Assembly (NCBI RefSeq): GCF_001866645.1 | Contig: NZ_MLYP01000065.1 | Coordinates: 1 to 46,706 of the forward strand | Reading direction: 5' to 3' | Length of the DNA: 46,706 nucleotides | Origin: Streptomyces colonosanans | Lineage (GTDB): Bacteria; Actinomycetota; Actinomycetes; Streptomycetales; Streptomycetaceae | In this document: positions 16,398 through 24,572 of the stretch, one piece after another | Layout: every line of letters begins with the position of its first letter | Numbering within the stretch: position 1 is the first letter of the stretch | Position numbers and translations under genes: made by a program | The notes under the pieces: generated by a model | Databases searched by the model: none | Told to the model about the DNA's origin: nothing | Seen by the model: the letters and a program-made list of their open reading frames with translations, nothing else

Positions 16398-16832
16398 ATG
16401 ACCGGAATGGACGCGCGGGACGGCGACCTCAAGAAGGAACTCGACGCCAGCCTGCAGGCGCGCAGGGAACTGGGCGAGGAATACGACTCGGCGCTGGTCG
16501 AATCCTTCCTGGAAAAGGTCGACCAGCGTATCGACAGCACGATCGACCGCCGCGTACGACGGCAGCTGGCCGAGCAGCAGATGGTGGTCGCGCGCGGCAC
16601 ACGGTCCCCGCGGGCGACGGACTCCTGGGCCGAGCGCTTCGGCTTCGGCGTCGTGTCGCTGGTCCTGGCGATCCCGCTGTCCGCGATCGGTGCCGCCGCC
16701 GGTCACCTGTCCGGCCTGCTGGTCACCTGGGCGGGCATCGTCGGGGTCAATGCCGTACAGGCCGCGCGGACCACTCCCGGCCTCTTCGGTCGCCGCCGCG
16801 CCTCCTCGCAGGACAGCGACTGGGAGGGGTGA
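16398..16832 (+). CDS. Small membrane protein with N-terminal coiled-coil-like region
   Basis: 144 aa. Residues 1-65 are highly charged and helical (DLKKELDASLQARRELGEEYDS.. then RIDSTIDRRVRRQL). Residues about 78-115 hold two closely spaced hydrophobic segments, and a basic tail follows. No enzymatic motif is visible; the function is unknown and the type is common in actinobacteria. A TAACGT -10-like hexamer (16385-16390) ends 7 nt before the ATG and there is no Shine-Dalgarno, so the mRNA is probably leaderless. The ATG at 16407 is an alternative start. Confidence 0.72.
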   Translation: MTGMDARDGDLKKELDASLQARRELGEEYDSALVESFLEKVDQRIDSTIDRRVRRQLAEQQMVVARGTRSPRATDSWAERFGFGVVSLVLAIPLSAIGAAAGHLSGLLVTWAGIVGVNAVQAARTTPGLFGRRRASSQDSDWEG

Positions 16833-17201
16833 CCGGCGCCGACCGCTCCGCGACCGACTGCCGTCCAGAGGAAATACCGGCCGAAGAGTCATGCGCGGGG
16901 ACCGCCGCACCCCCGTTTCCGGGGGGCGGGACGACGGCAGTCCCCGCGAGGGACGCGGGCCGGGGCAAGGCCTGACGGGCGCGTCCGTGGCGTCCATGGA
17001 GGTCCGGGAGCCGCTCCGGAGGTCCGTGACGCCGTTTCGGTCGCCGACCGGGCGAGGACGTCCCCCGTGCTCAACGTCCGGGGGTACCCCGTCGCCCTGC
17101 CGACACCCACCACCGTGCCGGACTCGTGTTAAGCGGATGCTGCGCGGACGTGACGCGCTCGTACCACTTGCGGGAAACGTTCCCCTACGACCGGACGTTC
17201 G
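16833..17201. other. Intergenic region without a visible gene
   Basis: 369 bp between convergent genes. GC-rich, no conserved frame. It holds a weak CCCCCG..CGGGGG dyad followed by GGGGTACCCC (about 17069-17092), faintly like the repeat family at 1-361, and a small GGGAA-ACG-TTCCC dyad (about 17170-17182) that could serve as a 3' hairpin for cbs. Nothing else supportable. Confidence 0.4.
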
Positions 17202-18593
17202 CTAGTGCTTTCCCCCCTTGGCCAGGAACGCCAGCAGGTCCTGCCGGCTGACCACTCCGGTGGGCTTGCCCTCGACGAGCACGATCGCCGCGTCGGCCGT
17301 ACCGAGCACGGACATCAGGTCCGCCACCGGCTCGCCGGAACCGACCTGCGGCAGCGGCGCGGACATGTGCTTCTCCAGCGGGTCCTCGAGCGTGGCCCGC
17401 TTGGTGAACAGGGCGTCCAGCAGTTCGCGCTCGACCACGGACCCCACGACCTCGGCGGCCATCACGTCCGGGTGGCCCGCGCCCGGCTTGACGATCGGCA
17501 TCTGCGAGACGCCGTACTCGCGCAGCACCTCGATGGCCTGGCCGACCGTCTCCTCGGGGTGCATATGGACGAGGGAGGGGATGGAGCCGCCCTCCTTGTC
17601 GTTGAGGACGTCACTGACGCGGGCGCTCGGGCCGGTGTCCTCCAGGAAGCCGTAGTCGGCCATCCACTCGTCGTTGAAGATCTTGCTGAGGTAGCCGCGG
17701 CCGCTGTCCGGCAGCAGCACGACCACGACATCGTCCGGGCCGAGCCGCTCGGCGACCCGCAGTGCCGCCACGACCGCCATACCGCAGGAGCCGCCGACCA
17801 GCAGCCCCTCCTCCTTCGCCAGCCGCCGGGTCATCTGGAAGGAGTCCTTGTCGGACACGGCAACGATCTCGTCGGCGACGGTCCGGTCGTACGCGGTCGG
17901 CCAGAAATCCTCGCCGACGCCCTCGACGAGGTACGGGCGCCCGCTGCCGCCGGAGTACACGGACCCTTCGGGGTCGGCGCCGATGACCTTGACGCGCCCG
18001 TCGCTGACGTCCTTCAGGTAGCGCCCGGTACCGGAGATGGTCCCGCCGGTGCCGACGCCTGCGACGAAGTGGGTGATCTTCCCGTCCGTCTGCTCCCACA
18101 GCTCAGGGCCGGTCGAGTGGTAGTGCGACAGGGGGTTGTTGGGGTTGGAGTACTGGTCGGGCTTCCAGGCGTCGGGAGTCTCACGGACGAGGCGGTCGGA
18201 GACGTTGTAGTAGGAGTCGGGGTGCTCCGGCGCGACGGCGGTCGGGCACACGACCACTTCGGCCCCGTAGGCGCGCAGCACATTGATCTTGTCGGTGGAC
18301 ACCTTGTCGGGGCACACGAAGATGCACTTGTAGCCCTTCTGCTGAGCCACGATCGCCAGCCCCACCCCGGTGTTCCCGCTGGTCGGCTCGACGATCGTGC
18401 CCCCCGGCTTGAGCTCGCCGCTCTTCTCGGCCGCCTCGATCATGCGCAGGGCGATGCGGTCCTTCACGGAACCGCCGGGGTTGAAGTACTCGACCTTGGC
18501 GAGGACGGTCGCCTGAATGCCGGCGGTCACGCTGTTGAGCTTCACCAGCGGGGTGTTGCCGACGAGGCTGATCATCGAGTCGTGGAAATGCAC
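17202..18593 (-). CDS. cbs: Cystathionine beta-synthase with C-terminal CBS domains
   Basis: 463 aa. It condenses homocysteine and serine to cystathionine (reverse transsulfuration), with PLP, in the cytoplasm. The fold-II PLP domain (about 1-320) has the Schiff-base lysine K44 in GGSVKDRIALR, the substrate loop EPTSGNTGVGLA, and the phosphate-binding GTGGTISGTGRYLK. Residues about 340-463 contain two CBS (Bateman) modules, which in other enzymes bind adenosyl ligands. GGAG lies 7 nt before the GTG at 18593, which begins the family-typical HFHDSMISLVGNTPLVKL. Upstream in-frame codons to 18734 are not conserved. Confidence 0.93.
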   Translation of the reverse strand: MHFHDSMISLVGNTPLVKLNSVTAGIQATVLAKVEYFNPGGSVKDRIALRMIEAAEKSGELKPGGTIVEPTSGNTGVGLAIVAQQKGYKCIFVCPDKVSTDKINVLRAYGAEVVVCPTAVAPEHPDSYYNVSDRLVRETPDAWKPDQYSNPNNPLSHYHSTGPELWEQTDGKITHFVAGVGTGGTISGTGRYLKDVSDGRVKVIGADPEGSVYSGGSGRPYLVEGVGEDFWPTAYDRTVADEIVAVSDKDSFQMTRRLAKEEGLLVGGSCGMAVVAALRVAERLGPDDVVVVLLPDSGRGYLSKIFNDEWMADYGFLEDTGPSARVSDVLNDKEGGSIPSLVHMHPEETVGQAIEVLREYGVSQMPIVKPGAGHPDVMAAEVVGSVVERELLDALFTKRATLEDPLEKHMSAPLPQVGSGEPVADLMSVLGTADAAIVLVEGKPTGVVSRQDLLAFLAKGGKH

Positions 18594-18699
18594 CGTTGTC
18601 TCCGGTCGCTGCAAAGGACGTGGTCGTGATGGTCCCGCCAGCGTAAGCGCTCCCGTGGCCGGGCGGTCCGTATCCGCGGGCCGTCCTGGGTGTTCACAT

Positions 18700-18721
18700 C
18701 CTGTCGAGATTGGGCGACAGG
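18700..18721. promoter_or_regulatory. Inverted repeat in the cbs/SGNH divergent promoter region
   Basis: CCTGTCG-N8-CGACAGG is a perfect 7-bp dyad lying 107 bp upstream of cbs and 51 bp upstream of the SGNH gene. Operator or transcript-start structure; factor unknown. Confidence 0.4.
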
Positions 18722-18772
18722 GTGTACGGGGCAAGCACTGGATGTACGGCTACGAGGAGGTGGCGGCGACGC

Positions 18773-19843
18773 ATGTCGAGCATGTCCAGAGCGAGGGTGG
18801 CCCGGCGCATCGCGGCGGGCGCGGCGTACGGCGGTGGCGGGATCGGTCTGGTGGGCGCGGCCACCATAGGACTGCTGCTGGCGGAGGTGCAGATGGCCAA
18901 GCGCCTCGTGGGCAACGGCCACAGCCCTCACCCGCCGAGCGCCGACGGTGTGTACGGCTGGAGCATCCCCCGCCCGAGCGGGGCCGGAAGCGGGGAAGAG
19001 TACGCCTCCCTGGCCGAACCGCACCTGCGACTGACGATGCTCGGCGACTCCACGGCCTCCGGGCAGGGCGTGCACCGCTCCCGCCAGACGCCCGGCGCAC
19101 TGCTGGCGTCGGGTCTGGCCGCGGTGGCGGAGCGCCCGGTGGAACTGCGCAACGTGGCTCTCCCCGGAGCCCAGTCCGACGATCTGGACCGCCAGGTGAC
19201 ACTGGCGCTGAAGGACCACGACCGGCTCCCCGACGTCTGCGTCATCATGATCGGCGCGAACGACGTGACACACCGCATGCCGCCGACGCGCTCGGTGCGC
19301 CATCTGTCGGCGGCGGTCCGCCGGCTGCGCACGGCGGGCGCGGAGGTGGTGGTGGGCACCTGCCCCGACCTGGGCACGATCGAACCGGTCCAGCAGCCGC
19401 TGCGCTGGCTGGCCCGACGGGCCTCACGGCAACTGGCCGCGGCCCAGACGATCGGTGTCGTCGAGCAGGGCGGCCGCACGGTGTCGCTGGGCGATCTGCT
19501 CGGCCCGGAGTTCGAGGCGAACCCACGTGAACTGTTCGGCCCCGACAACTACCACCCCTCGGCCGAGGGCTACGCCACGGCGGCGATGGCGGTCCTGCCG
19601 ACGGTCTGCGCGACCCTGGGACTGTGGCCGGCGGAAGAGGAGCGCCCGGACGTCTCCCGCCGCGAGGGCTTCCTCCCGGTGGCCCGTGCCGCGGCCGAGG
19701 CGGCCTCGGAGGCGGGCACGGAGGTCACGGCCGCCATGCCCACGGGCCCGCGGGGCCCGTGGGCCCTGCTCAAGCGCAGGCGCCGCCGTCGCCTCCCGAC
19801 CCCGGACGCCGCACCGGCCCCAGCCCCGGAGCAGGCGGTGTGA
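18773..19843 (+). CDS. Membrane-anchored SGNH/GDSL hydrolase
   Basis: 356 aa. It is a putative extracytoplasmic esterase or acyl hydrolase. A hydrophobic N-terminal segment (about residues 13-38) looks like an uncleaved signal anchor. Block I is MLGDSTASGQG with nucleophile S93; block III is IGANDVTH; block V is DNYHPSAEGY, supplying the catalytic Asp/His. The C-terminal 80 residues are Ala-rich with a strongly basic LLKRRRRRRLP run. GAGGAGG is 12 nt upstream of ATG 18773, a long spacing; ATG 18782 is an alternative. Substrate unknown. Confidence 0.85.
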   Translation: MSSMSRARVARRIAAGAAYGGGGIGLVGAATIGLLLAEVQMAKRLVGNGHSPHPPSADGVYGWSIPRPSGAGSGEEYASLAEPHLRLTMLGDSTASGQGVHRSRQTPGALLASGLAAVAERPVELRNVALPGAQSDDLDRQVTLALKDHDRLPDVCVIMIGANDVTHRMPPTRSVRHLSAAVRRLRTAGAEVVVGTCPDLGTIEPVQQPLRWLARRASRQLAAAQTIGVVEQGGRTVSLGDLLGPEFEANPRELFGPDNYHPSAEGYATAAMAVLPTVCATLGLWPAEEERPDVSRREGFLPVARAAAEAASEAGTEVTAAMPTGPRGPWALLKRRRRRRLPTPDAAPAPAPEQAV

Positions 19844-19920
19844 CCACCGAGCAGAGCGGTACCCGCCGGGAAGCAGGGTCCCGCCCCGCCGGCGTTCCCC
19901 ATCACCAGCGATACCGAAAG

Positions 19921-19940
19921 GGCAAGCAAGCGCTTAGGAA
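19921..19940. promoter_or_regulatory. AAGCGCTT palindrome upstream of thiolase
   Basis: GCAAGCAAGCGCTTAGG surrounds the perfect 8-bp palindrome AAGCGCTT (19928-19935), about 100 bp upstream of the thiolase start. It resembles TetR-type operators near actinobacterial fatty-acid genes; that resemblance is from memory and unverified. Confidence 0.35.
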
Positions 19941-20036
19941 AGTGCGGCCCGAGTCACACCGCCACGGCCGTGACCTCCACCGTACGTACGGGTAACTTCG
20001 CTCGCAGCCCTGCCTCCCTCGTGCAATGGAGCCGTG

Positions 20037-21257
20037 ATGCCCGAAGCCGTCATCGTCTCGACCGCCCGCTCCCCCATCGGTCGCGCCTTCAAGGGCTCCC
20101 TGAAGGACCTCCGCCCCGACGACCTCACCGCCACGATCATCCAGGCGGCCCTCGACAAGATCCCCGCGCTGGACCCGAGGGACATCGACGACCTGATGCT
20201 CGGCTGCGGCCTGCCCGGCGGCGAGCAGGGTCACAACCTCGGCCGGATCGTCGCCGTGCAGATGGGAATGGACCACCTCCCGGGGTGCACCATCACCCGT
20301 TACTGCTCCTCCTCCCTGCAGACCTCCCGCATGGCGCTGCACGCCATCAAGGCCGGCGAGGGCGACGTCTTCATCTCCGTCGGCGTCGAAACGGTCAGCC
20401 GCAGCATCAAGGGCACCTCCGACGGCCTCCCGGACACCCACAACCCCCTCTTCGCCGCCGCCGAGGCCCGTACCGCCGCCGTCGCCGGATCCGAGGGTGC
20501 CGACTGGCACGACCCGCGCGAGGACGGCCTGCTCCCCGACGCGTACATCGCGATGGGCCAGACCGCCGAGAACCTCGCCCGGCTGAAGGGCGTCACCCGC
20601 GAGGAGATGGACGAGTTCGGCGTCCGTTCGCAGAACCTCGCCGAGCAGGCCATCGCCAAGGGCTTCTGGGAGCGCGAGATCACCCCGGTGACCCTCCCGG
20701 ACGGAACGGTCGTCAGCAAGGACGACGGCCCGCGCGCCGGCGTCACCCTGGAGGGCGTCTCCGGCCTCAAGCCCGTTTTCCGCCCCGACGGCCGTGTCAC
20801 CGCCGGCAACTGCTGCCCCCTCAACGACGGCGCCGCCGCCCTGGTCATCATGAGCGACACCAAGGCCCGCGAGCTGGGGCTCACGCCGCTCGCCCGGATC
20901 GTCTCCACCGGTGTCTCCGGGCTCTCCCCCGAGATCATGGGCTACGGTCCCGTCGAGGCGAGCAAGCAGGCCCTGAAGCGGGCCGGCCTCACCATCGAGG
21001 ACATCGACCTCGTCGAGATCAACGAGGCGTTCGCCGCCCAGGTGATCCCCTCCTACCGCGACCTGAACATCCCGTTGGAGAAGCTGAACGTGAACGGCGG
21101 CGCCATCGCCGTCGGCCACCCCTTCGGCATGACCGGCGCCCGTATCACCACCACGCTGATCAACTCGCTCCAGTGGCACGACAAGCAGTTCGGTCTGGAG
21201 ACCATGTGCGTCGGCGGCGGCCAGGGCATGGCGATGGTCATCGAGCGCCTCAGCTGA
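20037..21257 (+). CDS. Acetyl-CoA C-acyltransferase (thiolase)
   Basis: 406 aa. It catalyses thiolytic cleavage of 3-ketoacyl-CoA or condensation of acetyl-CoA. The acyl-accepting cysteine is C90 in TRYCSSSLQT. The second active-site elements are GHPFGMTGAR (catalytic His) and CVGGGQGMA (general-base Cys) near the C-terminus; VEINEAFAAQV is also typical. Length is normal. GGAG at 20028-20031 precedes ATG 20037; GTG 20034 is adjacent and also possible. The gene stands alone with its own terminator. Degradative versus biosynthetic role cannot be decided here. Confidence 0.93.
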   Translation: MPEAVIVSTARSPIGRAFKGSLKDLRPDDLTATIIQAALDKIPALDPRDIDDLMLGCGLPGGEQGHNLGRIVAVQMGMDHLPGCTITRYCSSSLQTSRMALHAIKAGEGDVFISVGVETVSRSIKGTSDGLPDTHNPLFAAAEARTAAVAGSEGADWHDPREDGLLPDAYIAMGQTAENLARLKGVTREEMDEFGVRSQNLAEQAIAKGFWEREITPVTLPDGTVVSKDDGPRAGVTLEGVSGLKPVFRPDGRVTAGNCCPLNDGAAALVIMSDTKARELGLTPLARIVSTGVSGLSPEIMGYGPVEASKQALKRAGLTIEDIDLVEINEAFAAQVIPSYRDLNIPLEKLNVNGGAIAVGHPFGMTGARITTTLINSLQWHDKQFGLETMCVGGGQGMAMVIERLS

Positions 21258-21281
21258 CGGGCGCCCGTCCTCTGCGCGTAC

Positions 21282-21310
21282 CGGCCCGGAGCATTCAGGG
21301 CTCCGGGCCG
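21282..21310 (+). terminator. Terminator after thiolase
   Basis: An 11-bp perfect stem (21282-21292 with 21300-21310, CGGCCCGGAGC arms), 7-nt loop, followed by TCTCGT. Confidence 0.82.
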
Positions 21311-21506
21311 TCTCGTGATCCAATCTCCTTCAGGATGTGATCTATCTCCTCCCGAAGAGGATCGAAGCAGGTCAGAGCCCCTTCACGGATATGCCTCGCG
21401 ACCAAGACACTGTCCGTTTCGTGACGTTACGCACTGACAGTCGGTGCGACCGGCCTTCAAGCTGAGGTAGGAAGTCGGGGTCGTCTGTGAACCGGGAGTA
21501 CGTTCA

Positions 21507-22334
21507 GTGAGCGCCATGCCGATTGCTCTGCTGCTCACCACGGCCGCCACGGCGGGCGTGGGCGTCGCCGTCCTGTGCTCCGTGCGGGCGCTGCGCCGAC
21601 AGGTCATGGACCTGCGCAGTGAACTCGCCGCCGATCGCGCCGCGCACGCGCGCGGGCTGGTGCCCGCCGCCCGCTTCGCCGCCCACGCGGAGGAGATACG
21701 CGCCGCCCTGTCCGAGGCGCTCGCCGAGGAGCGGGAGCGCGAACTGGCCGAGGCGCGCGCCTTCTGGGCCGCCCAGGAGGCCCATGACATCACCGACGCC
21801 CCCCTCCTGTTCGGCCTGCCCGACACCGAGTTGTTCCTGCCCCGCCAGCCGGACTTCGCGGGCCTGGAGCACGACAGCCTGGAGCCGGTGGCCGAGCCCA
21901 CCGCCGACGACAGCGAGTTCGCCGGGGGTACCTCCCTGGACGGAGCCCTTGGGGGAGACTCCCCCGAACTGGCCGCGGCCCGCCGCCGCCACCCCTCGCA
22001 TCCCGACTTCGTACCGTCCCCGTCACCCGTCGTGAACGACCACGAGCGTACGGTCGCCTGCCTGGAGGAACTGGCCGCCGCCCGCACCGAACTCGCGGAC
22101 GTCCGCCCGGGCCCGATGGGCACCCTCGACATCTATGTCTTCGCGGACGGCACGACGCTGTGCATGACCCCGGGCCACCGCGAGACCGCGGAGCGCCTGG
22201 CCGCGGCCCTGAGCACCGGCCGTACCCCGGTCCTGCTCGGCGGCTCGGGCGTCTCGGGCGCGTACACCCTCACGTTCGCGTGCGGCGACGAGAGCATCTT
22301 CGTCCTCGCGGACCGCGTCGTCGCGTCGCTGTAG
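21507..22334 (+). CDS. Membrane-anchored protein with coiled-coil region, unknown function
   Basis: 275 aa. A hydrophobic N-terminal segment (residues about 5-27) is followed by a charged helical stretch with heptad-like spacing (about 30-95: LRRQVMDLRSELAADRAAH.., LSEALAEERERELAEARAFW). A Pro/Asp-rich linker follows, then a C-terminal domain of about 85 residues with GTLDIYVFADGTTLCMTPGHRETAERL. I recognise no catalytic motif. GTG 21507 has GGGAG 9 nt upstream; ATG 21516 is an alternative. The linker codons coincide with a palindromic intergenic-type repeat (21924-21965). Confidence 0.75.
   Translation: MSAMPIALLLTTAATAGVGVAVLCSVRALRRQVMDLRSELAADRAAHARGLVPAARFAAHAEEIRAALSEALAEERERELAEARAFWAAQEAHDITDAPLLFGLPDTELFLPRQPDFAGLEHDSLEPVAEPTADDSEFAGGTSLDGALGGDSPELAAARRRHPSHPDFVPSPSPVVNDHERTVACLEELAAARTELADVRPGPMGTLDIYVFADGTTLCMTPGHRETAERLAAALSTGRTPVLLGGSGVSGAYTLTFACGDESIFVLADRVVASL
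21924..21965. repeat. Streptomycete palindromic repeat variant inside a coding sequence
   Basis: GGGGGTACCTCCC and GCCCTTGGGGGAG follow the same layout as the repeat at 1-361. The 3' part, GGGGGAGACTCCCCC (21951-21965), is a perfect 15-nt palindrome. It is read in frame as a Gly/Asp/Ser linker of the host protein. Confidence 0.55.
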
Positions 22335-22398
22335 GCGACGGCCGGACCGCCCCTCACAACGCGGCGCCCCGGCCACTTCACCGTGCCGGGTGCCCCGA

Positions 22399-22710
22399 TC
22401 AGATCCCGGCGCGTTTCAGCGCTTCCTCCGCGAGTGCCACGGCCTCGGCAAGTTCTTTCTCGTCGCGCAGGACGAGTGCCAGGTCGTGCGCGGCGACCGT
22501 GATCTGGTCGGCAACCGCGAACATCCCCGCATCCGGCATCTCGCGAGGCTCGGCCGAGGGGTCCTCGAGGAGTTGGGCACGCCGCGCCAGCTCCCTGGCC
22601 AGCCCCAGCGCCTCGGCCGCCGCGCACCGCTGCAGCCTGCTCTGCGGAGCGGCCCGCAACCGGTCGGCGAAGTGATCAACGGCCCGGGTCAAAGGCGTCG
22701 TATCAAGCAC
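22399..22710 (-). CDS. Small helical hypothetical protein
   Basis: 103 aa. All-helical, Ala/Leu/Arg/Glu-rich soluble protein with no motif I recognise. The GTG at 22710 lacks a Shine-Dalgarno but has TAGTCT (22717-22722) ending 6 nt upstream, consistent with a leaderless transcript. A CTGTTG-type dyad (22738-22750) overlaps the -35 area. Third-position GC supports coding. It is convergent with the preceding gene, with a 64-bp gap. Confidence 0.7.
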   Translation of the reverse strand: MLDTTPLTRAVDHFADRLRAAPQSRLQRCAAAEALGLARELARRAQLLEDPSAEPREMPDAGMFAVADQITVAAHDLALVLRDEKELAEAVALAEEALKRAGI

Positions 22711-22810
22711 CCCGCGAGACTACGCGCCCCGGCGGGACTGTTGCCAACAGACGGACGCTCAGGCACGGTGGCCTGAAGGACCGGCATCACGAGAGCGTCC
22801 GGAGGCGCCG

Positions 22811-23038
22811 ATGTCCCAAGTCTTCTCCGAGGAGACCCATCGCAATCTGCTCGCCCGCATCCCCCACTGCACCGGCCGTGAAGTGTCCGACTGGCTGCGC
22901 ACCGTCGACGAAGGCCCCGCCCTCTGCTTCGAAGAGAAGGTCAGTTGGCTCCGGCACGAGCACAATCTCGCGTACGGCCACGCCAAGGCGATCATCCACG
23001 AGCACACCCTGAGGAGGGCCGCGCGCAAGCTGGGCTGA
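22811..23038 (+). CDS. DUF4287-type small protein
   Basis: 75 aa. The sequence SEETHRNLLARIPHCTGREVSDWLRTV..EEKVSWLRHEHNLAYGHAKAIIHEH fits the DUF4287 type, whose role is unknown. GGAGG lies 8 nt before the ATG. A very strong hairpin (23056-23107) begins 17 nt after the stop. Confidence 0.82.
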   Translation: MSQVFSEETHRNLLARIPHCTGREVSDWLRTVDEGPALCFEEKVSWLRHEHNLAYGHAKAIIHEHTLRRAARKLG

Positions 23039-23055
23039 GCGCGCACCTCTCCTCA

Positions 23056-23107
23056 CCGCATGGTGAAGGGCCCGCGAACTGCGGTTCGCGGGCCCTTCAC
23101 CATGCGG
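23056..23107. terminator. Very strong bidirectional terminator
   Basis: A perfect 24-bp stem (23056-23079 with 23084-23107) with a 4-nt loop lies between the convergent DUF4287 and Bax-inhibitor genes. It is unusually long for a terminator. Confidence 0.88.
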
Positions 23108-23146
23108 GAGGCCGTGAGCCCGAGGGCGCACGGCCTCCACGGAGCG

Positions 23147-24034
23147 TCAGTCGTTACTGCTGAAGATGGCGACCAGCCGCAGCATCTCGACGTAGATCCA
23201 CACGAGGGTCATGGTCAGGCCGAACGCGGCCAGCCAGGCCTCCTCGCGCGGGGCGCCGTAGGCGATGCCGTCCTCGATCTGCTTGAAGTCGAGGGTCAGG
23301 AAGAACGCGCCGAGCAGGATCGCGATGATGCCGACGATCGCGCCCAGCGGGCCCATGCTGCGCAGCCCGCCGTCGGGGGCGGCGCCGAAGACGACCAGCA
23401 GCAGGTTGACCAGCATCACCGCGCAGAAGGCGATGGCGATGGTCATGCCGATCCGGGCGTACCGCGCGGTGACACGGATCCAGCCCGCCTTGTAGACGAG
23501 CAGGGTCGCACCGGAGACCGCCATGGTGCCGAGCACGGCCTGGAAGGGTGCCCCGGACCACCGCGCGTTGTACATCTCGCTGATGACACCCAGGAAGACG
23601 CCTTCGAAGGCGGCGTACCCGAGGATCAGCGCGGGCGAGGGGGTGCGCTTGAAGGACTGCACCATCGCCAGGACGAACGCGATGATTCCGGCGCCGCCCG
23701 CGAGGCCGAGGCTGCCGCTCGAGACCGGCAGCAGCGCCCAGGCGACGATCGCGCCGACGGCGACCGTGCCGAGCGTCATGGCCGAGCGCATGACGACGTC
23801 GTCCATCGTCATCCGGCCGGTGGTGGCCGGGGCCTGCGGCGGAGCGCCGTACTGCGTCTGCTGGGCGTAGGGGTTCTGTGCGTAGGGGTTCTGCGCGTAC
23901 GGGTTGCCTTGCGCGTACGGGTTGCCCTGCGTACCGGCAGCGGCTCCCCCGGCCTGCGGCGCGGTGTTGAAGCCCGCGTAGCCGTTGTCGCGGCTGAACC
24001 CCCGTCGCGAGAAGACCGGGTTGCTGCTCCTCAT
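23147..24034 (-). CDS. Bax inhibitor-1/YccA-family membrane protein
   Basis: 295 aa. It is an integral membrane protein of the BI-1/TMBIM superfamily, some members of which are pH-sensitive calcium-leak channels. About seven hydrophobic segments run from residue 80 to the end, finishing WIYVEMLRLVAIFSSND. The first 75 residues are a soluble extension with four NPYAQ repeats, longer than in most bacterial homologues. GGAGGAG is 5 nt upstream of the ATG at 24034. Monocistronic by context. The physiological role in streptomycetes is not evident from the sequence. Confidence 0.9.
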   Translation of the reverse strand: MRSSNPVFSRRGFSRDNGYAGFNTAPQAGGAAAGTQGNPYAQGNPYAQNPYAQNPYAQQTQYGAPPQAPATTGRMTMDDVVMRSAMTLGTVAVGAIVAWALLPVSSGSLGLAGGAGIIAFVLAMVQSFKRTPSPALILGYAAFEGVFLGVISEMYNARWSGAPFQAVLGTMAVSGATLLVYKAGWIRVTARYARIGMTIAIAFCAVMLVNLLLVVFGAAPDGGLRSMGPLGAIVGIIAILLGAFFLTLDFKQIEDGIAYGAPREEAWLAAFGLTMTLVWIYVEMLRLVAIFSSND

Positions 24035-24572
24035 TTCACTCCTCCATGGCCACCGTGCGCGGCCTTGGCTCAAGAGTAATAGGTAGGCAAAGGATTGACC
24101 CTACTGCTTGGGAAGGATCTTTCCCTCGTCCTTGTGCGCAACACGCTACGCTCGCGAGCGATTCCCGGCGCGAAACCCTCCTATCCATGACCAATTCGGA
24201 ACCCAGTCGAGACCGTCCGTTCACGGACCAGTGGTCCACGTCACTCCGACGGCCCACAGCAACGTCACTCCCGCGGGAAGCCCGCTGGCCGGCCCCGGCG
24301 GTGAAAACCGGTCAGGTCCGTATCGGCGGCCGGGCCTTCCGGTCCGCCCCCTGCGACGTCACCGGGAAGTTCACCGACTCCACCACCTCGCCCCCCTGCC
24401 CGGGGCCGGGCATCGGCACATAAGACTCCGAAGCCGGATGGCGCCACCGCGCATCGCCCTGCCGTAACGGCACCGACCGGGCCCCGGCGCCGGGCGCCGG
24501 CCTCTCCCCCGGCGTGGGCTGTGCACATCAGACGGGCAAGCAGGACCATTGACCGTGGAGAGGATGAGATCG
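24035..24572. other. Intergenic region between Bax-inhibitor and PAS/SpoIIE genes
   Basis: 538 bp. The left 100 bp is relatively AT-rich and should hold the promoter of the Bax-inhibitor gene on the minus strand (TATTAC-like sequence near 24077-24082). A GGGAA-N6-TTCCC dyad lies at 24110-24125. Open frames over 24046-24467 lack ribosome sites and compositional support, so I do not call a gene. The PAS gene's GAGAGG site lies at 24558-24563. Confidence 0.45.

Noticed and set aside
17060..17100. A further copy of the left-end palindromic repeat
   Set aside because: Only GGGGTACCCC and a weak dyad are shared; the rest does not align.
24046..24467. Small plus-strand frames between the Bax-inhibitor and PAS genes
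   Set aside because: No ribosome site or leaderless promoter at the ATGs, and third-position composition does not support coding.
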